Below are positions 26,520 to 35,553 of a stretch of DNA of 64,000 nucleotides, in pieces. Numbering within the stretch: position 1 is the stretch's first letter; each line of letters starts with the position of its first letter. Under the pieces are notes generated by a model. It saw nothing but the letters and a program-made list of their open reading frames with translations, did no database searches and was not told where the DNA came from. The position numbers and the translations under genes are program-made. Source of the stretch: Salicibibacter cibi (GTDB lineage Bacteria > Bacillota > Bacilli > Bacillales > Marinococcaceae); assembly GCF_016495865.1 (NCBI RefSeq), contig NZ_CP054706.1:2542001-2606000 (forward strand). Direction: 5' to 3'.

Positions 26520-28073
26520 TTACACGATTTCCTTCTTTTCAGCAGATGCTGTACCTTCTTGTCTTACATGTCTGAGTTTCCATACGATGATGATCATTAA
26601 GACAAACAAACCGATGGTGGCTATTCCATATACAGCTTGAAGCGCAACTGTAAATGAAGACTGTATGGCTGGAAGCATTTCCGGGAACCTATCTGATACT
26701 GCAACGGCAGTACCAACGTTTTCCATGGCCGAATGTGCTATTTCTGATGGCACTCCGACAGGAATCGCATCCATTAGTGACCAACGGTAAGCCAGCATTC
26801 CAAGACTCCCAATGAATGCAATGCTCAATACACCTCCAAGTCCATTGCTGACATCGGACATCGCTGAAGCAGTACCGGCACGTTCTTGCGGAACAATGGA
26901 GATAATTTGTTCACTGGCAATGGTCACCGCAGGTCCTGTACCAAATCCAATAAGTGATACGCCGGTAACCAGGATCAGTGCTCCCGCATCATGAACCGTT
27001 AAGACAATCAGTAATGAACCGACTGCTGCAACGATAATGCCGGACACCATGGCGTATGCCGGACGCAACCACTTTGTAAGTACCGGGGCGATTAAAGTGC
27101 CGACCATCGACAAAATCGCAGGGATGATCAGTAGGAGCCCTGCCTCTGTCGGAGTGAGTCCAACAACGGCTTGTAAATGTTGGGCAAAAAGCATATCTGC
27201 CCCAGTCATTACGAATATTACGACCGTTACAGCAATCAATGAAAAACGAAAGACGGGAATTCGAAACATGCGCAAATCCAACAATGGGTCTTCCGAATTC
27301 ATCTGTCGCTTAATGAACAGAATTCCGAGCACTATACCAATCACTACAGATCCAGCGTAGAGCATGTTAAAACCATCATTAGCCATTTCCTGTAAACCGA
27401 AAATCAATGTTACCAATGCCAACGAAGACAACAGGACACTGACAACATCCATACGTTTTGAATCCTTATTGCGAAACTCAGGAAGAATAGGTGATGCTGC
27501 TAACAATCCAATGGCAACCGGAACATTGATGAGAAATACGGCTCCCCACCAAAAATGATCCAAGAGTAAGCCGCCCATTGGAGGTCCTAAGGCCATACCT
27601 GCAGAGAATGCGCTGAGATTAATGGCAATAGCCACAGAAAATTGCTTCGGATCGAAAAACATATTCCGCAATAATGACATCGTAGACGGCATCACTGTTG
27701 CAGTTGCCACACCAAGAAGGGCACGGGTCGCGATCAGCATCCAGGCTTCTGTCGAAAATGCCGCAATAATAGAAGCTAATCCATATACCGATATCCCAAT
27801 GACGAGTAGACGTCTCCTCCCGATGCTATCGCCTAGACGTCCCATCGTTAGCGCAAATCCTACTGCCAGCAATTCACCAATGTGAATCATCCAAAGCATT
27901 TGTGTGGCACCCGGTGCTAAGTCGGCCGCGATAGAAGGCATGGCCAGAAACAGAACGGTCATATCTGTAGAGAGCATGAAAACCGCCAACGTCAAAACTC
28001 CTAACCCCCACCACTCGCGCCATGTTGCTCTGGGGGCTTCATCCTTTCTACTTATATCACTCATCTCTCCCAT
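26520..28073 (-). CDS. MFS drug exporter, DHA2 family (14 membrane segments)
   Basis: This proton-driven multidrug exporter of the EmrB/QacA type has 517 residues and about 14 membrane segments. MFS motif A is seen as GRLGDSIGRRRLLVIG after the second segment. The DHA2 motif C region lies around ALGPPMGGLLLDHFWWGAVFLINVP. The substrate cannot be inferred. I chose ATG 28073 with AAAGGA 5 bases upstream; ATG 28064 is the alternative. A truncated response regulator lies downstream and an inverted-repeat element upstream, so its present regulation is unclear. Confidence 0.9.
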   Translation of the reverse strand: MGEMSDISRKDEAPRATWREWWGLGVLTLAVFMLSTDMTVLFLAMPSIAADLAPGATQMLWMIHIGELLAVGFALTMGRLGDSIGRRRLLVIGISVYGLASIIAAFSTEAWMLIATRALLGVATATVMPSTMSLLRNMFFDPKQFSVAIAINLSAFSAGMALGPPMGGLLLDHFWWGAVFLINVPVAIGLLAASPILPEFRNKDSKRMDVVSVLLSSLALVTLIFGLQEMANDGFNMLYAGSVVIGIVLGILFIKRQMNSEDPLLDLRMFRIPVFRFSLIAVTVVIFVMTGADMLFAQHLQAVVGLTPTEAGLLLIIPAILSMVGTLIAPVLTKWLRPAYAMVSGIIVAAVGSLLIVLTVHDAGALILVTGVSLIGFGTGPAVTIASEQIISIVPQERAGTASAMSDVSNGLGGVLSIAFIGSLGMLAYRWSLMDAIPVGVPSEIAHSAMENVGTAVAVSDRFPEMLPAIQSSFTVALQAVYGIATIGLFVLMIIIVWKLRHVRQEGTASAEKKEIV

Positions 28074-28131
28074 CACCTTCCTTTTGTGTGTACTAGTGGC
28101 GTGTTTCAAAAGTCCTGAAAAATGGTACATC

Positions 28132-28415
28132 ATTCATCTGAGATCAGGCGTGTTGATTTACCATAAAATACCTATCCGTAGGTGTCCTATATTGAGTCCT
28201 CAGAAACGAGATATGCGGACTCCGAGATTGACTCAGGAGCCAGATAAGTCCTCAGGCTCGGGTTTTGGGGATTGATAATGGGTGCCGAACGGCAAATTCA
28301 TCCGCTAAAATAACAAAAAAAGCAAATTTACCATTGTATACATCTTTAATGGGGTGTAACAAAGCGCCGCGGTTAGATAAATTAGGATAATCAACGCGCC
28401 TGATCTGAGATGAAT
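28132..28415. repeat. Element bounded by 27-bp inverted repeats
   Basis: Bases 28132-28158 match the reverse complement of 28389-28415 at 25 of 27 positions (core TCTGAGATCAGGCG versus TCTCAGATCAGGCG). The 230-base interior has no frame with a ribosome binding site. I saw no target-site duplication. A MITE-like, non-autonomous element is the simplest reading; a long RNA hairpin is another. It lies upstream of the DHA2 exporter. Confidence 0.6.
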
Positions 28416-28710
28416 TTTTGTCCCCCTCGGGGCAAATCGTACCCCGTTTAAGGGATTACTTTGTATTTCCGAGCAGAACGTGACTCGTTATCTCCTCACG
28501 CATCGGTTATACTAATAGTCTGAACGGCCAACGGACAATCAGAGACGCCCCTCCATTAAATTCTCAACCTTGACGGCTTGCTCCCAGACACTTTCTCGTT
28601 CTCCAAATTGTCCGATGTTACGCTTGTTGCAAACCCGGCAATTTGAACCAGAAAAGAATTTCTGAAATAGACCACTAATCGAATGTCTGTCATTTGCTGT
28701 AAAGCAAATG

Positions 28711-29247
28711 TTATCGTAAAGTTTTTAGTACCCCGCTCCACGCGATCGTTTCATCCAACATGACATGAACATTGTTCATGTGTAATTCAGCCGGCTTAAA
28801 TACTGTAAAATCCTCAAAATCAGTGAATATCGATAATGTTGGGTGTTTGCGGACGTCCGCAACTTTCAATTCTCCTAAGATGCCGCGTAAATGTTCAGCT
28901 GCACGGGCGCCACCTGTTGATCCGTAACTGACGATTCCGGCTGCTTTATTGCTCCACTCATCGTGCGCGGAATCCAGGGCATGTTTTAATACAGCCGGAA
29001 TGCTGTGATTGTACTCCGGAACAATAAACACAAAGCCATCTAAACTAGTGAGCTTCTCTGACCAAGCGATGAATCCCGGTTCTTGACCCGTGCCTTCCAA
29101 GGGAAGTTTATAGTCAGAAGTATCTACGATCTCATAGTTTGCATCTCCTCGTTGATCAGCGACTTCCTTGACCCAATGCCCTACTTGTGGACTAACACGT
29201 CCTGGACGTGTACTTCCTAAAATAATGCCAATGTTTACTGTTTTCAT
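28711..29247 (-). CDS. NADPH-dependent FMN reductase family protein
   Basis: This flavodoxin-like reductase of 178 residues transfers electrons from NAD(P)H to FMN, quinones or azo compounds. The phosphate-binding loop is GSTRPGR at the N-terminus. The conserved FVIVPEYNHSIPAVLKHALD matches the family pattern PEYN.S.P..LKNAID, and SYGSTGGARAAEHLR follows. I chose ATG 29247 with GGGAGGAA upstream. It seems to stand alone. The physiological acceptor is unknown. Confidence 0.9.
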   Translation of the reverse strand: MKTVNIGIILGSTRPGRVSPQVGHWVKEVADQRGDANYEIVDTSDYKLPLEGTGQEPGFIAWSEKLTSLDGFVFIVPEYNHSIPAVLKHALDSAHDEWSNKAAGIVSYGSTGGARAAEHLRGILGELKVADVRKHPTLSIFTDFEDFTVFKPAELHMNNVHVMLDETIAWSGVLKTLR

Positions 29248-29346
29248 CGTTTTTCCTCCCAATTTTTATACTGTCTAATGCTTCCATGTATATCATGCCA
29301 CTTCTCTTCTCCGGAAAAATCAGTCGGTTGTCTAAACTTTCCATAC

Positions 29347-29377
29347 AAAAAAGGCCTTATCATCGATAAGACCTTTT
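29347..29377 (-). terminator. Terminator of the two-component system
   Basis: AAAAGGTCTTATC and GATAAGGCCTTTTTT pair around GAT on the minus strand, just after the response-regulator stop. Confidence 0.8.
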
Positions 29378-29396
29378 CTACGACTATTGTCGTACA

Positions 29397-30032
29397 TTAT
29401 GTTTCAAACCATCGGTGCTTTAACGCATGGATCGCTGCTTGCGTGCGATCTTGCACCTCCATTTTTCCAAGGATGCTCGTCATGTGTGTTTTCACGGTTT
29501 TTTCGGTGATATGAAGTTCAGCGGCCATTTCCCTGTTGCTCTGCCCGTAAGTGATATGTTTCAGGATATCGCGTTCTCTTGGAGTTAAAGCATGAAAACG
29601 GCCATCGTGTTCATCTGCTTTAGCGACATGGGTCATTAACTGGTTCGATACTTGCGGGTGAAGACTGGTTTCTCCGCCCATGACAGCAATCATTGCTTCC
29701 TCCAAAAGGCTTGGATCCACATCTTTGAGTTGATAGCCACTGGCACCTGCACGAATCGCGGGTAAGACATGATCCTTATCGGAGGAACTGGTGAGAATGA
29801 TTACCTTCACGTTTGGATCATCCGCTTTTATGCGTTTGGTTGCCTCGATGCCATCCATCTTCGGCATGATCACATCCATTAACACAATATCCGGCTGAAA
29901 TTCCTCCACTTTCTGCAATGCTTCTTCCCCATCCTGAGCTTCGCCAACAATGTCGATCTCAGGCCGGGTTTGCAAAAAGAAACGCAAACCTTTTAATACG
30001 ACGAGATGATCATCAACGAGCAATACTTTCAA
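29397..30032 (-). CDS. Response regulator, NarL/LuxR family
   Basis: The 211-residue protein has a receiver domain with the phospho-acceptor Asp at about 53 (PDIVLMDVIMPKMDG), Thr/Ser in ILTSSSD and Lys in YQLKDVD. A LuxR-type helix-turn-helix follows at about 145-205 (LTPRERDILKHITYGQSNREMAAELHITEKTVKTHMTSILGK). It follows the sensor kinase by 15 bases on the same strand. Both lie behind the cyd genes, with a 350-base gap. Targets may include cyd, by proximity only. Confidence 0.95.
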   Translation of the reverse strand: MKVLLVDDHLVVLKGLRFFLQTRPEIDIVGEAQDGEEALQKVEEFQPDIVLMDVIMPKMDGIEATKRIKADDPNVKVIILTSSSDKDHVLPAIRAGASGYQLKDVDPSLLEEAMIAVMGGETSLHPQVSNQLMTHVAKADEHDGRFHALTPRERDILKHITYGQSNREMAAELHITEKTVKTHMTSILGKMEVQDRTQAAIHALKHRWFET

Positions 30033-30047
30033 AATATATCACCTGCC

Positions 30048-31718
30048 TTATTTATGAACAGGAACACGGACCGTAATGGTCGTGCCCTCTCCTTTTTTGC
30101 TATTCATGTGGAAGAAACCTTGAAGTTCTTCGGCTCGTTCTTTCATGCTCCTAAGCCCGAGGGATTGTCGCTTCTCAATGGCACCCCCGTTACCTTCATC
30201 CATCACGCGCATCGTAAAATCGTACGGATCCAATTGCATGATGATCGTCGCTTTTGATGTCCCGGCATGTTTGTGAATATTATTCAATGCTTCTTGCCCG
30301 ATTCGCCATAATGCTTCTTGGCATGATTGCTTCAAATCTAAATCATCCGGAGCTTCGATGGATAGCTCTACGCCAATTTTTTGCGCGTATTCGGTAAGTG
30401 AAGATATAAGTCCTTGATCGAGATGACCGGGACGTCGTTGCCAGATCAAGCCACGCATGTCCGTCAATGCTTCTTTCGAAAGTTGTTGAAGTTCCAGGAC
30501 AGCTTCCATGGTCGTATGCTCTTTCTCATCAATGAGCCCTTGAAGTCCTCGTGATGTTAATGAAAGGGCAAACAATTTTTGATTAACTGAATCATGTAAA
30601 TCCCGGGCGAGTCGATTTCGTTCCTTATCAACGAGCAACGCTTCCCATTCTTGATGTAGGCGAAGGCGTTCGATGCCCATGGAAAGGTGGTTGGCAAGCA
30701 CTTCCAGCATCCCTATTTCCAGATGACCACATAATACAGCGCTTCGACTAAGCAATAACACACCGAACATTTCCTCGGGTCTTTCAGGCATGAACAAGGG
30801 GAGAGCAATAGAGTAAAGGGGTGCGTGGTCTTTTAAAGATACAAAATGCAACGGTTGTTCATGGCCTTGAATCATGTGTTGTTGGATATACGCTTGCCGA
30901 ACGATGTCCGGTTGGTCAAGATTGATCGCTTGTTCAACATCAAAAACTTCTTTTGGACCGTGATGATCTAAACAGAATTGGGCGGTTAATCTCCCTTGTT
31001 CCATCGTAATGATCGCGGCATTTGTCCAAGCAGGCAAATGATCGTGCAGCTCCTGCATGAATTTATGAAACAATTCAGAACGATTAAGAATGTTGCCAAT
31101 TTGCCGATTGATTTTTTCCGCATTGGCATAAGCATCCACAAGGTAATGCGCAATAGCATGGACTTCTTCTTCTGTCTGTTGTAAATGCAAACGCGTTCGC
31201 TCCACTGCTGCCCCTATTTGGTAAGCGACGGTTTCCAGAAGAACGAGATCATCTTCATGAAAACGGCGGCGCCCAGGTGATGCTAAGTTAAGTAAGCCGA
31301 TTTTCTTTCCACGAATCGTTAGCGGAATGCTGGCATGATGAGTAAGCCCCCGTGTTTCACCCATGTCGTTATCAGTGGCTTCTTCAAGGCGAGCGCACTT
31401 AACATGATTGACCGCCTGATTCATATACCCCTCCCAATAAAGCTGCAAGCAAGCACAATCTGTGTAACCCTCATTACAATACATAAGTTGTTCCCGATTG
31501 TTTTCCAAAGCAGGGGGAAGATGTTGGGAAGAGATCAGTTCATAAGATGTCTCATCTTCCGTTAAAAAAATCCACCCGGTTTCCAATTCCATTAAATCGA
31601 GCAAACGTTCCAACGATAATTGCAACATTTCCTGAAGATCGGTACTTTTGTTCAATGTTTCAGAAATTTCTCGTTGGATTTGTAACGCTTTTTGATACTT
31701 TGATGGATGGGTCGGCAT
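30048..31718 (-). CDS. GAF-domain sensor histidine kinase (NarX/LiaS type) with Cys4 cluster
   Basis: This soluble kinase of 556 residues has no membrane segment. The first GAF domain covers about 25-180 and holds Cys81, Cys88, Cys90 and Cys108 in a C-x7-C-x-C-x17-C pattern. A second GAF-like region follows. The HisKA_3 dimerisation domain (ERNRLARDLHDSVNQ, His about 375) precedes an HATPase domain (QEALNNIHKHAGTSKA, MDEGNGG). In the related staphylococcal AirS (YhcS), GAF cysteines bind an Fe-S cluster that senses oxygen or redox state. I infer a similar role here because cydABDC lies upstream. I chose ATG 31718, with GGAGGAACG upstream. Confidence 0.9.
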   Translation of the reverse strand: MPTHPSKYQKALQIQREISETLNKSTDLQEMLQLSLERLLDLMELETGWIFLTEDETSYELISSQHLPPALENNREQLMYCNEGYTDCACLQLYWEGYMNQAVNHVKCARLEEATDNDMGETRGLTHHASIPLTIRGKKIGLLNLASPGRRRFHEDDLVLLETVAYQIGAAVERTRLHLQQTEEEVHAIAHYLVDAYANAEKINRQIGNILNRSELFHKFMQELHDHLPAWTNAAIITMEQGRLTAQFCLDHHGPKEVFDVEQAINLDQPDIVRQAYIQQHMIQGHEQPLHFVSLKDHAPLYSIALPLFMPERPEEMFGVLLLSRSAVLCGHLEIGMLEVLANHLSMGIERLRLHQEWEALLVDKERNRLARDLHDSVNQKLFALSLTSRGLQGLIDEKEHTTMEAVLELQQLSKEALTDMRGLIWQRRPGHLDQGLISSLTEYAQKIGVELSIEAPDDLDLKQSCQEALWRIGQEALNNIHKHAGTSKATIIMQLDPYDFTMRVMDEGNGGAIEKRQSLGLRSMKERAEELQGFFHMNSKKGEGTTITVRVPVHK

Positions 31719-32072
31719 CTTCCGTTCCTCCTCATTAAATGAATCATCCGTTTTATAATGTTTTTTTATCATAACAGATTTTGCTTAATGAACGGAAATG
31801 AAGCATGATTTTAAAAATCTGATAAGAACTAAACCGGACGTGAAGTAGATAAACATATAACGTATAGATATTTATGGGAGACCCAATGGAGCTGTGCTGA
31901 AAGGAATGAGTGATCAGCATTGAATGGAATCGGCTGAAAAATTTCAGCTAACGCCATCCCCGGAGAATACGAGGGATTTTTGCATTCTGTTTTATCCTGA
32001 ATAACACTATACCTCCAAGTGAAAGCGTGAATAACCCATTCCTCATGTAAAAAGCTCAAGGAAAGTACAGTA
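31719..32072. other. Gap between the cyd operon and the two-component system
   Basis: No convincing gene is seen. On either strand AGCTGAAA/TTTCAGC can form a short hairpin near 31930-31950, without a T-run. The minus-strand frame at 31829-32086 has no ribosome binding site and overlaps the cydC end. Confidence 0.4.
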
Positions 32073-33797
32073 TTAAAGGACTGCAAGCACTTCTCGCTCT
32101 AATTGTTTCATTTCATAAAAATATCCCCGATTGGACATAAGATTGGCATAAGTTCCTTTTTCAATGACCCCACCTTCTTCCATGACTATGATTTGGTCCA
32201 TGTTCTCCAATCCTGTTAAACGATGGCTGATTAATATGACCGTGTCATCTTTGGCTTGATGCCACAAATGCTGAAATATCTTTTTTTCTGTTAGAGCATC
32301 GATTGAAGAGGTAGGTTCATCCAATAACCAAATTCGTCCATCTTTTAACAAGACGCGAGCAATGGCAAGCCTTTGTTTCTCTCCATCAGAGAGATTTTCT
32401 CCACGTTCATAGACGTGATCATCCAACGAAAGATTATCCAGGTTTACTTTTTGTAACGCGGATTTGATCTCTGTCCCTGTGCGCTCTGGATCCGTTAATA
32501 AAAGATTTTCTTGAACAGATCCATAAAAGAAATGATTCTCCTGCATGACCACATTAATGGCTTCCCAAATGCTTTGCTCTTTGAGTTCGGTAACGTTTCT
32601 CCCGTTTAATGATACTTCCCCTTGATGAAGACTCACCAGTTTTAGCATTAGGGCCATTAGTGTTGATTTACCTGATCCGCTTGCGCCAACAATAGCTGTT
32701 TTGGATCCTGGAGGGATGCTAAAACTCACATTGTTGACGGCTGGATAGTGTTCATCTTGAAATTGAACATTGACATTGTTTACATCAATGTGTATCGGTT
32801 TATTTTGCGGTAGTTCAAATTGCTGATGTTCAGTATTGAATGCCGCTTCACTTTGTATGGTCGTTGACAATCTGCCGGCTGCCTGTGTACTTTCGCGCAA
32901 ATAAGCAGGGAAAGATGCCATTGGGACCGCTTCTTCAAAAACGGTAGAGGCGATCATCACCAGCATCGCCAAGAATACCCCTTCCATGTGTCCTTCAGAC
33001 ACCAAATAAGCGCCAACTCCAAGCACGAGCACCGAAATGGCTAATGCCATTAAAGTATTGAGCGCTTGGTTGCCAGTTAAATAACGCCCCTCCGCTTCTT
33101 GTTCTTGGATTAAGTCCTTGGAGGCTTGTAATAATTCCTTCTCTTTCCTATCAACTTGCTGATAGACCTTCAAATCCCTGAAACCATGCAAGAACTCCGT
33201 GACTTTCGTCGATAACGTTGCACGCTTTTCTCCTACATTGTTTTGAAGTTGCTTTTGGCGGACGGTAAACCATGCGGGGATAATAAACGCTGTCAACAGC
33301 AAGCCAAGCACAAAGACAAAAGCAATCAGTATCGAGAAATACCCCACAAACAAAATGGTCATAAGAAAGACCAACACTAATACAATAGGTGGGTAAAATA
33401 CACGTAAAAAGTAGTTCTGCAACCGCTCGACATCCCCTACAATGCGGGCAAGTAAATCCCCGCTTCGATAGTGGTGAAAAATCGCCGGCGCCAAAGGTTC
33501 CAACTTTTGATAAAAGGCGACCCTTAAGCGGCTTAGGATGGAAAAAGTCGCTCGATGAGAATAATACCTTTCTGCGTAACGACTTAATGCACGAACCAAA
33601 CCGAGCATTTTCACGGTTGATGTGAGGACGATTAATGCATACAACGGTGGTGCCAAAGCTGCTTGTGATATCAAGTAACCACTTGCGGCAAAGAGGCCAA
33701 CACCTGCAATCCCGGTTATAAAGCCCGCAATTATGGATAGGAGGACGTCTTTTTTTTCTTGAATGACAGTCTTTGTGACCGCAGCAAGCTCTTTCAT
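32073..33797 (-). CDS. cydC: Thiol reductant ABC exporter subunit CydC
   Basis: CydC is half of the heterodimeric CydDC exporter of glutathione/cysteine that is needed for cytochrome bd assembly. Six membrane segments fill residues 1-300. The ATPase has Walker A GASGSGKST, signature LSDGEKQRLAIARVLL and Walker B IWLLDEP. The N-terminus (GFITGIAGVGLFAASGYLISQAA...SRYAERYYSH) is that of the CydC subtype. The ATG at 33797 overlaps the cydD stop (TGATG). In B. subtilis naming the two exporter genes are swapped (this would be cydD). Confidence 0.93.
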   Translation of the reverse strand: MKELAAVTKTVIQEKKDVLLSIIAGFITGIAGVGLFAASGYLISQAALAPPLYALIVLTSTVKMLGLVRALSRYAERYYSHRATFSILSRLRVAFYQKLEPLAPAIFHHYRSGDLLARIVGDVERLQNYFLRVFYPPIVLVLVFLMTILFVGYFSILIAFVFVLGLLLTAFIIPAWFTVRQKQLQNNVGEKRATLSTKVTEFLHGFRDLKVYQQVDRKEKELLQASKDLIQEQEAEGRYLTGNQALNTLMALAISVLVLGVGAYLVSEGHMEGVFLAMLVMIASTVFEEAVPMASFPAYLRESTQAAGRLSTTIQSEAAFNTEHQQFELPQNKPIHIDVNNVNVQFQDEHYPAVNNVSFSIPPGSKTAIVGASGSGKSTLMALMLKLVSLHQGEVSLNGRNVTELKEQSIWEAINVVMQENHFFYGSVQENLLLTDPERTGTEIKSALQKVNLDNLSLDDHVYERGENLSDGEKQRLAIARVLLKDGRIWLLDEPTSSIDALTEKKIFQHLWHQAKDDTVILISHRLTGLENMDQIIVMEEGGVIEKGTYANLMSNRGYFYEMKQLEREVLAVL

Positions 33798-35527
33798 CAC
33801 TCCAACCTCCTTAATTGAGCATCAACCATATCAGCATATAGTGGCGACTGGGTCATCAACATTTCATGGGAGCCAGTAGCCATGAGCTTCCCGTTTTCCA
33901 ATAATAAAATGCGATCAACATTTTGTATTGTATACAAACGATGGGCAACCGTTATCATCGTCGCATTCTTTCCGAGTTCGCGGATGGAGGCTTGCAATAT
34001 ATCTTCCGTTTGTAAATCGAGGCCCACTGTTGGTTCATCAAACAATATAATAGATGGTTTCTTCAAAAATGCCCTGGCGAGGGATAGCCGTTGTTTCTCT
34101 CCTCCAGAAAGACCTCGTCCCCCTTCGCCAACGATGGTTTCATATCCATCATGAAGACTTTTAATCTTTTCTGCAATGCCGGCCTGTCTTGCTGCATACA
34201 TCACTTCATCCGATGATACTTGGTCAGTAAGACCAATCGAAATATTTTCGCCAATACTTCCTGAAAAAATGTAAGGATGCTGTGTAATATAGCTGATGTG
34301 TTTATACCAGCTTTGCTCTTGATACTCAAACAAGTTATGACCATCGATGGTTATTGTGCCTTGCATTGGCTTCATTAACCCAGCAAGGACATTTAATAAT
34401 GTTGTTTTCCCCGATCCACTTTTTCCCACAATGGCTACATGTTCATAAGGGGAAATCTTTACTGAAATCTTTTCAAGCGCAAAATCTTCTGGCTGATACT
34501 GAAAACTCACATGAGAAAGTTCAATTTGAGGAGGGATTTTTTCACCCGGAATTTGTTTGTCTCCCCATTGAATATTGTTTCTTGTATTTGCAAGTTCTTC
34601 CTCAACTTTTTTTGCTGCCCCCATACTTGCGCGCCCATTATGAAATGCCGTCCCAAGGTCTCTCAATGACAAATAAAAATCGGGAACGAGCAATAGAATA
34701 AAAAAGGCAGTAAAAAACGTGAGACTTTCATAAATGATGAGCTGCAGCGCGATCTCTAGTGCAATAATACCGATACTTAACATCATAACAATTTCAAGCA
34801 TAAAGGAATTTGTAAAAGCAACTTTTAGAATATCCATTGTGGCATTTTTGAAACCGATGCTGCTTTCTTCAATACGATTTTGCTGTTGTTTTGAACGGCC
34901 GAACAACTTTAACGTTACCAAGCCTTGTAAAGAATCAAGAAAAGTTCCAGAAAAGGCTTCTAACTGAGTGAACTGCTCCTCAGACTTTCTCTTGGTTTGA
35001 AGACCCACTAACATCATAAACAACGGAATAAATGGCGCGGTGAACATCATGATCAGTGCGGAGTTTATATGCTGGGTAAAGACAACAATGAGGATGATCA
35101 CAGGGATCAATGTGGTTCGCATCAAATGGGGGATATACTGGCTAAAGTAATGATCAACATTATCTACTGAATCCATGAGAATACTGACTTTTCCGCCCGA
35201 TTGCCTTTCCAAAGATGTATGGAGGGATGAACCGGCCATCTTCTGCAATAATCGTTCCCTGAAATCTTGTTTTGTCTGAGCAGCCATTTTTATTCCTGTT
35301 CGCCCACTAGCATAAATGGAATATACACGGATCAGGATGACTCCAAGTAATAGGAGCAGAAATGGAAAGATATTAGCAAACGCAATTTCCCGCAGAAACA
35401 CGCCATCAATAATGGTTGCCATGATGGCGCCCTGGCTAATCATGGCAGTTGCCAGCAAAAAAGCGAACCCAAGCAAAAGTGCTATGCTTTTTTTTTGCTG
35501 CGATAGGCTTTCTTTTAAAAGGTTCAT
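33797..35527 (-). CDS. cydD: Thiol reductant ABC exporter subunit CydD
   Basis: This is the partner half-transporter, 576 residues. The membrane domain spans 1-300, with the CydD-type stretch VYSIYASGRTGIKMAAQTKQDFRERLLQKM. The ATPase shows Walker A GKSGSGKTT, signature LSGGEKQRLSLARAFL and Walker B ILFDEPTVGLD. It lies 26 bases after cydB and overlaps cydC, so the four genes form one operon. Loss of CydDC in other bacteria blocks insertion of the bd hemes. Confidence 0.93.
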   Translation of the reverse strand: MNLLKESLSQQKKSIALLLGFAFLLATAMISQGAIMATIIDGVFLREIAFANIFPFLLLLLGVILIRVYSIYASGRTGIKMAAQTKQDFRERLLQKMAGSSLHTSLERQSGGKVSILMDSVDNVDHYFSQYIPHLMRTTLIPVIILIVVFTQHINSALIMMFTAPFIPLFMMLVGLQTKRKSEEQFTQLEAFSGTFLDSLQGLVTLKLFGRSKQQQNRIEESSIGFKNATMDILKVAFTNSFMLEIVMMLSIGIIALEIALQLIIYESLTFFTAFFILLLVPDFYLSLRDLGTAFHNGRASMGAAKKVEEELANTRNNIQWGDKQIPGEKIPPQIELSHVSFQYQPEDFALEKISVKISPYEHVAIVGKSGSGKTTLLNVLAGLMKPMQGTITIDGHNLFEYQEQSWYKHISYITQHPYIFSGSIGENISIGLTDQVSSDEVMYAARQAGIAEKIKSLHDGYETIVGEGGRGLSGGEKQRLSLARAFLKKPSIILFDEPTVGLDLQTEDILQASIRELGKNATMITVAHRLYTIQNVDRILLLENGKLMATGSHEMLMTQSPLYADMVDAQLRRLE

Positions 35528-35553
35528 TTCACCATATCCCTTTCAGGTTGCTT

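Noticed and set aside
28556..28741. 61-residue frame at the end of the FMN reductase gene
   Set aside because: It overlaps the reductase, has no ribosome binding site and seems to shift frame near its end. It may be a fragment, but support is too weak to annotate.
31829..32086. 85-residue frame between cydC and the sensor kinase
   Set aside because: It has no ribosome binding site, overlaps the cydC end and has no protein-like pattern.
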